Assembly (NCBI GenBank): GCA_003170135.1
Contig: PMZR01000034.1
Coordinates: 1-39,587 of the forward strand
Length of the DNA stretch: 39,587 nucleotides
Reading direction: 5' to 3'
Origin: Acidobacteriota bacterium
Lineage (GTDB): Bacteria; Acidobacteriota; Vicinamibacteria; Vicinamibacterales; Fen-181
The notes below the pieces were generated by a model. The model was not told the DNA's origin, did not search any database, and saw only the letters and a program-made list of their open reading frames with translations. The position numbers and the translations under genes were made by a program. Shown here in pieces: positions 14,975 to 22,317 of the stretch (position 1 is the stretch's first letter; each line of letters starts with the position of its first letter).

Positions 14975-17875
14975 CTACTTCTTGACCGGTGTCACCACCA
15001 GCTCCGGCGCCGGTGGATTGTCGGTCGTGATCTTCTTGTCCGCCGGCTTCTGCGGGTTCTTGACGTACTTGTCCAGCCACGCGGACCAGCGCGCCCACAG
15101 GTCGAGCAGCGTTTCCTTTGCGGCCGGCCCGTGATCTTCCAGCGGATACCGGTAGAGCGCCGCGGTCTTGCCCAGACCGTTGAGCGCGTGCATCAACCGC
15201 AGCGAGTTGGTCGGGTCGGTGCCCACGTTCTGGTCGTGCAGGCCGTGATACATGAGCAGGGCGCCCGACAGGTGGTCGGCGTACATGAACGGCGACATGC
15301 CCAGGTACACCTGCGGCGCCTGCCACAGGTCGCGGCGCTCGCTCTGGAAGCCGAGCGGCGTCAGCGTGCGGTTGTAGGCGCCGTCGCCCGCGATCCCCGC
15401 CTTGAAGAAGGGCGTGTGGACCATCGCGTTCACCGTCGTGAACGCGCCGTAGCTGTGGCCGCCGATGGCCAGCCGCGTGCGGTCGGCGATGCCCCGCCGA
15501 TCCAGTTCGTCGATGACTGCCGACAGGCTGTTCCGCAGGTCGTTCACGTAGTTGTCGTTCTGCGCGCCGGTCGGCCCGACGATCGGGATGGCCCCCGGCG
15601 TATCGACCACCACGGCGTAGCCGAGCCGCACCAGGAACTGCATCGAACGGCTGCCGTAATTGGTGAACGTGTTCTTGTTGAACGTACGATCCGGCCGATC
15701 GAATTCGTCCTGCGTTGTGAACTCGCGCGGGTAGAACCAGAACAGCGCCGGCAGCTTCGTGCCTTCCTTCCAGCCCGGCGGGACCATGACGCTCACCTTG
15801 AACTTGAACCCGTCGGCTCGCTCGACGGGAATGCGCAGCTTGCGGGCGCTCGTCAGGTCCGGGAACAGATCCTTGTTCTCGGTCAGCTGCTTCCGCGCCG
15901 TGCCGTCCACGAGGAAGAACTGCGGCACCTGCGTCGGGCTCTGGCGCTCGACGATGAAGCGGCCGGCCTCGAGATCGATCGGCGCCGCGACGCTCTCGTA
16001 CACGTCGTTGTTGTCGCTCTCGTAGAGCCGCTTCTTCTCGCCCGTCTTGATGGCGACCTTGTCGACGAAGGTCTTCGGTCCCACCTGGTCCGGGTTCTTG
16101 TCGTAGATCGCGCCCTGGTAGAACACGCTGCTGCCGTCGGCCGACACCTGGACGATGCCGCCGCCCGGGCCGCCCGCGCCGCCGCGTCCGCCGCCCGCAG
16201 GGGCCGCGCCGCCGCGTCCGCCGCCGCCGGCGCGATGCGCCATGACGATGGTGCCGGGGTTGGCCGCGGGATCATCCGTGCGGAACCGCGCGAGCGTGTA
16301 CCGCGTCGCCGGGTCCTTCAAATTGACGGCCACTTCGACGGTGTTCTGGCCGCTGGTCTCGCGGAAGAACAGCGTCTGCATGTCCGGCGAGAAACGATGG
16401 CCTGTCATGCGGGTGTTGTTCTCGAAGAGCACCTTCGCGCCCTTGTCCTCGAACGGCGGCAGCCACTGATACAGGCGATCCTTGCGCTGCGCCGCCTGTC
16501 CGCGGCCCTGTCCGCCCGCCGCCGGGTCGCCCGCAGCCGCCGCGCCGCGGCCTGCTCCGGCCCTGCCGCCCGCGCGGCCGCCACCGGCCGTCGCGTCACC
16601 CGCCGGTGCCGGCTCCTGCTCGAGGTAGGTGAGTCCCTGGCCGTCGTCGCGCCATGCCATTTCGCGCTTGCCCTGCTCCTGGCCGCCGCGTCCGCCGCCA
16701 CCGCCGGCCGCCGGCGCCTGCGTCGGATCGGGCGGCGGCTGCGTGTCGTCCTGCACGCCGAGGTTCAGCGGCGTCTCTCTGATCTTCGCCAGCATCTTGC
16801 CGTCGGCGTCCCAGATCTGCTCGAGCGAACCGAAGTTGCTCACCGGGACGATGTAGGAGAACGGCTTGGTCATGAGCGTCACGCGCACGTACTTGCCGTC
16901 GGGCGCGATATCGACCGAGCGGATCATGGCCGGCTGGCCGATCTTCTTCAGGCCGGGCGTCAGACCGGGTTTGGCGCCCTTGGCGGGCGCGGGCCTGGCC
17001 GCGCTCTTGCCCGCCGCCGGGGCCGGCGGCACGTCAATCAGGGCCATCTGACCCGTCGCGTGCCACTCGAGGAGCTGGAACTCGTAGGGCAGCGACATCA
17101 GGCTCGGGAACGTCCGCAGCCGGGCCTTCGCGTTGTCCTCGGACACTTTCACTTCGGGGCCGGTCGGCGCGATCGGCTCCACGGGCCTCGGCGGACGGCC
17201 GTCCGGAATGAGCACCGTCGCGATCTGCTTGCCGTCCTTGGTGAAATCGAACGTCGTGTCGATGGTCGCCAGCACCGGTCGCGGCGTGATCTGCCGCGGC
17301 TTGTTGGTGGCCAGATCCGTAATCCAGATGTGCGTCGCGTCCTCGGTGTGCACGAAGTAGGCGACGCCCGAGCCGTCCGGCACCCACGTGGCGTTGGTGA
17401 TCCGGGCGTTGGGCGGAATGGCGATCTGCTTCTTCGTGCCGTCGGTGGCCGAGATGATCTGGATGCCGGCGTTGTTGCTGATCGTCAGCGTCCGGCTGCG
17501 ATTCGCCTTGAAGTCGATGAACACGCCGCCCAGCTCGTCGAACGGCTTCGAGAAGATGCTCATCGGCACGGCGCCGTCGCCGATCTGGTTCAGGAACCAC
17601 TTCTTGTCCGGACTGAGGTTCGAGAGCGTCACGTTCAAATGACGCGGCGCCAGCACGGCCTCCGCCACTTCCGGCGGCGGCGTCGCGTAGCTGTCCTGGT
17701 TGAGGATTCGGTCGGCCCACGTCTGCGGGGCCGCCTGCTTCGCGGGCGCCTGCGGCGTCGCCGCCTGCTGCGCCACGAGCGTCAGGGGAAGAAGCGCAAC
17801 CAGCAGCGCAATTGCGAAGCGAGACCATCGTCTCAGCTTGAGGTCGCTCAAGGGTTTAGGCGGGCGACTCGTCAT
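14975..17875 (-). CDS. Secreted S9 family (prolyl-oligopeptidase-type) serine peptidase
   Basis: Peptidase of 966 aa with an N-terminal signal segment (hydrophobic about 19-35, FAIALLVALLPLTLVAQ) after a basic start. A propeller domain with Gly-rich linkers (repeated GGGRGG, about residues 395-590) precedes an alpha/beta-hydrolase domain. Catalytic triad: Ser808 in GGHSYGAF, Asp881 in HGLHDQNV and His915 in PLEDHGPA. It should cleave peptides in the periplasm or outside the cell. The start at 17875 has a strong GGAGG site. The gene is single, with its own terminator at 14912-14940, and follows the cyanophycinase-like gene in the same direction. The Gly-rich linkers match those of the S41 peptidase at 1695-5219. 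Confidence 0.95.
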   Translation of the reverse strand: MTSRPPKPLSDLKLRRWSRFAIALLVALLPLTLVAQQAATPQAPAKQAAPQTWADRILNQDSYATPPPEVAEAVLAPRHLNVTLSNLSPDKKWFLNQIGDGAVPMSIFSKPFDELGGVFIDFKANRSRTLTISNNAGIQIISATDGTKKQIAIPPNARITNATWVPDGSGVAYFVHTEDATHIWITDLATNKPRQITPRPVLATIDTTFDFTKDGKQIATVLIPDGRPPRPVEPIAPTGPEVKVSEDNAKARLRTFPSLMSLPYEFQLLEWHATGQMALIDVPPAPAAGKSAARPAPAKGAKPGLTPGLKKIGQPAMIRSVDIAPDGKYVRVTLMTKPFSYIVPVSNFGSLEQIWDADGKMLAKIRETPLNLGVQDDTQPPPDPTQAPAAGGGGGRGGQEQGKREMAWRDDGQGLTYLEQEPAPAGDATAGGGRAGGRAGAGRGAAAAGDPAAGGQGRGQAAQRKDRLYQWLPPFEDKGAKVLFENNTRMTGHRFSPDMQTLFFRETSGQNTVEVAVNLKDPATRYTLARFRTDDPAANPGTIVMAHRAGGGGRGGAAPAGGGRGGAGGPGGGIVQVSADGSSVFYQGAIYDKNPDQVGPKTFVDKVAIKTGEKKRLYESDNNDVYESVAAPIDLEAGRFIVERQSPTQVPQFFLVDGTARKQLTENKDLFPDLTSARKLRIPVERADGFKFKVSVMVPPGWKEGTKLPALFWFYPREFTTQDEFDRPDRTFNKNTFTNYGSRSMQFLVRLGYAVVVDTPGAIPIVGPTGAQNDNYVNDLRNSLSAVIDELDRRGIADRTRLAIGGHSYGAFTTVNAMVHTPFFKAGIAGDGAYNRTLTPLGFQSERRDLWQAPQVYLGMSPFMYADHLSGALLMYHGLHDQNVGTDPTNSLRLMHALNGLGKTAALYRYPLEDHGPAAKETLLDLWARWSAWLDKYVKNPQKPADKKITTDNPPAPELVVTPVKK

Positions 17876-18015
17876 ACAGCCTCCGTTGGTGTGGATCGCA
17901 GTCAGGATGAAGCGGGCTGGGGGTGCGCGGACGATACCTCAACTGCCCGGTGCGAAGCAATTCCGGGCCGATCTCGGGCCATTCGGCCGCCAAAGAAACA
18001 CGCGGGCGCTGCAAA

Positions 18016-18052
18016 GGCCGGTCGTGAGCGGTTCGCCGGCTCACGACCGGCC
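18016..18052 (-). terminator. Hairpin terminator of the cyanophycinase-like gene
   Basis: GGCCGGTCGTGAGC (18016-18029) and its exact complement (18039-18052) form a 14-bp stem with a 9-nt loop, 11 bp past the stop codon. On the minus strand it is followed by TTTGC, a short T-tract, so intrinsic termination is likely though not classic. Confidence 0.75.
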
Positions 18053-18062
18053 CCACAGCCGG

Positions 18063-19148
18063 TTACTTGATAACGCCGTCCGTCGGGGTCGTGGTCGTGG
18101 TCGGCCGGCGCGGCGGGGTGGCGCCGATGCCCAGCTTGATGATCCTGCGCGCCTTCATGTCGTAGACGTCACCAGCCGACAGCACGTAATACGGCTTCTC
18201 CCACGGCTGATACAGCCGCTGGTTGTCGTGGATCGCAACCTTCCACTTGCCCATCACCTCGAACGTGTCGCCGGTGACGATGATGGCGGTGCCCTCGGAC
18301 AGGCCGATGCCGAGCAGGTCCGGCATCTTCTCGATCACCTCGTTGAGATCGTCCCAACGCTGGCGGGTATTCTGGTGCTGGTCGATCGCGGACTTGCGCA
18401 GGAACGCGAAGCCGTGTTGATGGTTGGGCTCGGCCGTCATCATCACGTCCGCGCCCGACGTGTCGCCGCGAACGAGATAGTCGCCCTGGATGGTCGCGCC
18501 CGCCGAACTGCCGGCGATGACGCCGCCCCGTTCCAGCACCTTGTGGAATTCCTTCAGCGTGAGCGTGTTCGCGAAGGAATCGACGATGTTCCACTGGCGG
18601 CCGCCGTCGAACCACACGCCATTGGCCTCGCGCAGGTCCTTCACGAAGACCTCGGTGTCAGCCACTTTCGGGTCGGCCGTATGGAGCATGTGCACGTTCT
18701 TGAGACCGCGCTTCAGCCACGGCGCGATGACCTGTTCCTCTTTGTATTCGTGCAAGGTCCCGTCCGGGTTCTTGTTGCCACCCGCGGTGGGCACGATGAT
18801 GAACTTCGCGTCCAATCCCCCGGCCAGTTCGATGAACTTCTCGACGATGCCGGTGCCGTCCGTGTTGCCGCCGCCGACGATGATGAGCGTGCCCTTCGCG
18901 GGGCCGTACTCGACGGGCCCGGGCGACGCCGGAAGCGTGCGAGCGGGCGGCTTGGGCGGAGCCTGCGGCGTCCTGGCGGCCTGGGGCGCCGGTGTAGCCG
19001 GCGCGGGCTTCTGGGTCTGCGGCGGCTGGGTCTGCGGTTTCTGGATCGGCGGCTTCTGGGTCTGCGGCGGCTGGACCTGGGCGCGTCCGGCAAAGCCGGC
19101 TGCAACGAGCAGGACGGCCGTCAAGAGTGACAGGAAACGTGTGCGCAT
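18063..19148 (-). CDS. Cyanophycinase-like S51 peptidase
   Basis: Protein of 361 aa. Parts: signal peptide (about 1-23), a low-complexity Pro/Gln/Lys/Thr-rich linker with repeated QTQKP units (about 25-70), then a cyanophycinase/peptidase E (S51) domain. The nucleophile Ser lies in GVIAGSSAGATIQGDYL; GGGNTDGTG and GVWFDGGRQWNIV are further family motifs. Secreted cyanophycinases hydrolyse cyanophycin or beta-aspartyl dipeptides; a generic beta-Asp peptidase is the alternative. ATG at 19148 was chosen because the signal peptide begins there and GGAG lies 7 nt upstream; another in-frame ATG is at 19160. It lies upstream of the S9 gene on the same strand but with a terminator between. Confidence 0.88.
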   Translation of the reverse strand: MRTRFLSLLTAVLLVAAGFAGRAQVQPPQTQKPPIQKPQTQPPQTQKPAPATPAPQAARTPQAPPKPPARTLPASPGPVEYGPAKGTLIIVGGGNTDGTGIVEKFIELAGGLDAKFIIVPTAGGNKNPDGTLHEYKEEQVIAPWLKRGLKNVHMLHTADPKVADTEVFVKDLREANGVWFDGGRQWNIVDSFANTLTLKEFHKVLERGGVIAGSSAGATIQGDYLVRGDTSGADVMMTAEPNHQHGFAFLRKSAIDQHQNTRQRWDDLNEVIEKMPDLLGIGLSEGTAIIVTGDTFEVMGKWKVAIHDNQRLYQPWEKPYYVLSAGDVYDMKARRIIKLGIGATPPRRPTTTTTPTDGVIK

Positions 19149-19320
19149 GATGGGCTCCATGTGAGCGGACTCGGAACGTCTGATGGCGAGCCTGGGGCGG
19201 GGGCAGGTCAAAGTCGGTGGCGCATTCTAGCGTACGCAGCCCGGATGAGCGGCATCACGCGACCGAAATGGGGTCGGGAGGCGTTTCCGGGAGATCTTCG
19301 CGGGTTCGGCGGCGGGTTTC

Positions 19321-19349
19321 TTGACCGGTCCCGGGGCCGGCGCTACCGT
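19321..19349 (+). promoter_or_regulatory. Candidate sigma70 promoter of the FabG-like gene
   Basis: TTGACC (19321-19326) and TACCGT (19344-19349) are separated by 17 bp and lie about 50 bp before the GTG start. The -35 is one base from consensus; the -10 is only partly matched. Confidence 0.45.
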
Positions 19350-19398
19350 AGGCACGCCCTGGCGGCATCCACTGCCCCATTCTCGCAGGTGAAGATCA

Positions 19399-20151
19399 GT
19401 GACCGAGCACGGTTCTCTCGTCGGTCGTGTGGCCGTCGTCACCGGCGGAACGCGCGGGATCGGCCGCGCGATCGCCCTTACGCTCGCGAAACGCGGCGCC
19501 GCGGTCGGCGTGTCGTTCCGGCAGAACGAAGAGGCGGCGCGGGACACGGAGCAGGCCCTCGTTGGGACGGGCGCCAGGGCGATGGCCGCTCGTTGCGACG
19601 TGCGCGACGAGGCGGCGGTTGCGGCCTTCTTCGAGCAGGTCGCCACCACGCTCGGTCAGGTGGATATCCTGGTCAACAACGCGGGCGTGGTGAATGACGC
19701 CCTCGTCGCGTTCCTCGATCGGCCGCGGTGGGACGACGTGATGGCCGTGAACCTGGGCGGTCCGTTCATGTGCGTCCGGGCGGTCCTGCGGGGAATGTTG
19801 ATGCAGCACTGGGGACGCATCATCAACATCGCATCGCGCAGCGCCGACATCGGGCCGCCGGGACAGACCGCGTACTCGGCATCGAAGGCGGGCCTGGTGG
19901 GCTTCACGCGCACTCTGGCGCGCGAAGTGGCGTCCTACGGCGTGCTGGTGAACGCGGTGTCGCCAGGACTGATCGAGACGGAGTTGATCAAGGCGATGCC
20001 GCAGCAGCAGCGACAGGGGCTGCGCGCGCTGATCCCGCTGGGCCGACCGGGGCGGCCGGACGAAGTTGCGGCGCTCGTCGCGTTCCTCGCGTCGGACGGG
20101 GCGAGTTACATCACCGGGCAGGCGATCGGCGTGGACGGCGGACTTGGCTAG
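19399..20151 (+). CDS. fabG: FabG-like 3-oxoacyl-ACP reductase (SDR family)
   Basis: Short-chain dehydrogenase of 250 aa predicted to reduce the beta-keto group on an ACP-bound chain with NADPH. Seen motifs: TGGTRGIG cofactor loop (residues about 15-22), NNAG (about 93-96), catalytic Ser in IINIASRS and the YSASK dyad with Tyr and Lys, then [12 protein letters not shown] and a C-terminal [11 protein letters not shown]. The GTG start has AGGTGA upstream. Its end overlaps the convergent KS-alpha gene by 4 bp (20148-20151). Location beside KS, ACP and KS-beta genes indicates a dedicated pathway rather than the housekeeping FabG. Confidence 0.93.
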   Translation: MTEHGSLVGRVAVVTGGTRGIGRAIALTLAKRGAAVGVSFRQNEEAARDTEQALVGTGARAMAARCDVRDEAAVAAFFEQVATTLGQVDILVNNAGVVNDALVAFLDRPRWDDVMAVNLGGPFMCVRAVLRGMLMQHWGRIINIASRSADIGPPGQTAYSASKAGLVGFTRTLAREVASYGVLVNAVSPGLIETELIKAMPQQQRQGLRALIPLGRPGRPDEVAALVAFLASDGASYITGQAIGVDGGLG

Positions 20152-21359
20152 TCCGCGCGGCGCATCACGATGGCGACGTCGTTGCCGCCAAAGGCGAGCG
20201 ACGTCGAGATGCCGCACCGGACCGGCTGGCAGCGCGACTGGTTCGCGACGATGTCCACCACCTGGCATTCAGGGTCCGTCTGACCGTGGTGGATCGTCGG
20301 CGGAATGACGCCGCGTTCGATCGTCAGCGCCAGCGCCACCGCCTCCACGGCGCCGGCCGCGCCCAGGCAGTGCCCGACCATCGACTTGATCGAGGTGACC
20401 GGGAGCTGCGCGGCCCGAGCGCCAAACGCCCGCCGGATTCCCTGTGCCTCGGTCTTGTCGTTCGCGAGGGTGCCGGTGCCGTGCGCGTTCACGTGGTCCA
20501 CGTCCCCGGCCGACACGCCCGACGCGGCGAGGGCGGCGTCGAGGAGCGCCGCCACCGCGGTGCCATCGGGCGCGGGCGCCGTGGCATGGTACGCTTCGCA
20601 GTAGGCCGCATAGCCGGCCAGCTCCACGTAGACGTGGGCGCCGCGAGCCCGCGCGCGCTCGAGATCCTCCAGCACGAGCACCGCTGCGCCTTCACCGACG
20701 CTCATGCCGGCCCTCGTCACGTCGAACGGCCGGCAGGGCTGCACGTCCACCAGCCTCAGCGCGTTGAAGCCGCTCAGCGCCGTCCGGCACAACGCGTCGC
20801 TGCCGCCGCACACCGCCGCCTCCAGCTGGCCGCTCGCCACCAGGTCGGCCGCGTAGCCGATGGCCATGGTGCTCGACGAGCAGGCTGAATTCATGCACGC
20901 GCGCAGCCCCGTCAGGCCGAAGTGCCGTGCGACGCTGTCCACCGACGCCGCGTTCACGTAGGTGAGGATTTCCGACGGCCGCGCGCGTTTGCCGGCGAGC
21001 GCATGCGAATAGTACGTCTCGTTGCGCAGCAGGTCGTTGGCGCCGACGCCCAGCAGCACGCCGATCGACGACCGGGAGATCTTCGTCTCGAAGAGGCCGG
21101 CATCGGCGAGCGCTTCAGCGGCCGCCAGCACCGCGAACTGATCGGCGCGCGCGTAGCGGCGCCGTTCACGCGCCCCGAAGTGCGCGGCCGGATCGTGGTG
21201 CACCTCGGCCACCATGCGGCTGCGATAGCCCGCGCCGTCGAAGAGCGTCAGCTCGCCGATGCCGCAGCGTCCCTCGCAGAGCGCCTGCCATGCCGATTCC
21301 CGGTCCAGGCCCACGGCGCAAATCAAACCCATCCCGGTGACCGCGACGCGTTTTTTCAT
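20148..21359 (-). CDS. Beta-ketoacyl-ACP synthase (KS-alpha, FabF-like)
   Basis: Condensing enzyme of 403 aa with thiolase fold. The catalytic set is complete: Cys160 in NSACSSST, His293 in NAHGTGT, Lys325 and His330 in [14 protein letters not shown]. It should perform the decarboxylative Claisen condensation with malonyl-ACP. It is the last gene of the minus-strand operon that begins with the Cys-less KS-beta, so the two may form a KS-alpha/KS-beta heterodimer as in type II polyketide or aryl-polyene systems. The ATG lies 1 bp after the PHP gene stop. Housekeeping FabF is less likely because of the neighbourhood. Confidence 0.95.
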   Translation of the reverse strand: MKKRVAVTGMGLICAVGLDRESAWQALCEGRCGIGELTLFDGAGYRSRMVAEVHHDPAAHFGARERRRYARADQFAVLAAAEALADAGLFETKISRSSIGVLLGVGANDLLRNETYYSHALAGKRARPSEILTYVNAASVDSVARHFGLTGLRACMNSACSSSTMAIGYAADLVASGQLEAAVCGGSDALCRTALSGFNALRLVDVQPCRPFDVTRAGMSVGEGAAVLVLEDLERARARGAHVYVELAGYAAYCEAYHATAPAPDGTAVAALLDAALAASGVSAGDVDHVNAHGTGTLANDKTEAQGIRRAFGARAAQLPVTSIKSMVGHCLGAAGAVEAVALALTIERGVIPPTIHHGQTDPECQVVDIVANQSRCQPVRCGISTSLAFGGNDVAIVMRRAD

Positions 21360-21360
21360 G

Positions 21361-22317
21361 TCACCCTTCGTCTCGGTCCGCGAATGTTGCGGGGGCGGCC
21401 CCTTGCAACTCCCGCCGCCAGCGCGCCACCCGGCGCCGCTCGCCCCGCTTCTGCAACAGCGTAACGAGGAACGGGATGAACTGGAAGGGCAGCGACACCA
21501 GCGAGCAGCCCACGGCGCCCGCTCGTTGCGCGGGCGTCAACCCGCTGGGATGAAGGCCGACCAGTCCCGCCCAGTAGTTGAACACGACGCCGTAAATCGC
21601 GAAGGCCAGGCGACCGGAGGTGCCGTGCAGCCCGGCGCCCCGGCAGTCGCCGCGCTTCAGGCTCTCGAGGAACTCTTCGCGCGACCGGCCGGGCGCTTCC
21701 GTGAAGGCGGCCGCGACGTGGGAGAGGACGTGCGCGTCGCTGCCACCGGTCTCGCCGGCGCGGCTGCCAGTCCATTCCCGCGTGACCGCCGCGGCAAGGT
21801 CATTGTGGGCCGCTCCCATGGTGGCGTTGCGCACCTCGACGGCGTGCACGAGCGGCAGCAGCCGATCGAGATAGGTCCGGAGATCCATCTCGCCGCGGAA
21901 GAAATGAAACGGGTGGTGGAGCACGAGGGCCACGCCGCGCGATCGCAGCATCGCCGCCGCGTCGAAGACGTTGCCGCGCAGCGGTTGGACGTCGCGATGA
22001 TCGGCTTCGGTGAGGCCGAGCGCGCCCAGGTGCACGCGCGTGCCGGTGCCCGGCACCAGGCACTCGACCTCTTCGCCCATCACGATGTCGGGCGCTCCAG
22101 GGTGGCTCGCCAGCAGCTCCAGGCAGCCGTCGATGCTGTCGTGGTCGGTGATCGTGACGATGTCCATGCCCCGGGCGCGCGCCGTCTTGTAGATCGTCTC
22201 GGGACTCGAATAGCAGTCGCGGCTGCGGAACACCCGCAGCGTGCGGGTAAATCCCGAGTGGACCGAGTGCACGTGCAGATCGGCCCGCATGAGGCGTGCT
22301 CCCGCGGCCGGTGTCAT
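21361..22317 (-). CDS. PHP-domain phosphoesterase with hydrophobic C-terminal tail
   Basis: Protein of 318 aa. A PHP domain occupies about residues 11-250: the metal-binding HxH is His15 and His17 in ADLHVHS, with TITDHDSIDG, GEEVEC, LHHPF and a late GGSDAH as further metal-site motifs. The last 65 residues include a hydrophobic stretch (LVSLPFQFIPFLVTLLQK) followed by a basic end, suggesting membrane attachment. PHP proteins hydrolyse phosphoesters; the substrate here is unknown. Start: ATG at 22317 overlaps the previous stop in an ATGA; MRADLHVHS at 22290 is the alternative. It sits between the barrel protein and KS-alpha genes. Confidence 0.85.
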   Translation of the reverse strand: MTPAAGARLMRADLHVHSVHSGFTRTLRVFRSRDCYSSPETIYKTARARGMDIVTITDHDSIDGCLELLASHPGAPDIVMGEEVECLVPGTGTRVHLGALGLTEADHRDVQPLRGNVFDAAAMLRSRGVALVLHHPFHFFRGEMDLRTYLDRLLPLVHAVEVRNATMGAAHNDLAAAVTREWTGSRAGETGGSDAHVLSHVAAAFTEAPGRSREEFLESLKRGDCRGAGLHGTSGRLAFAIYGVVFNYWAGLVGLHPSGLTPAQRAGAVGCSLVSLPFQFIPFLVTLLQKRGERRRVARWRRELQGAAPATFADRDEG

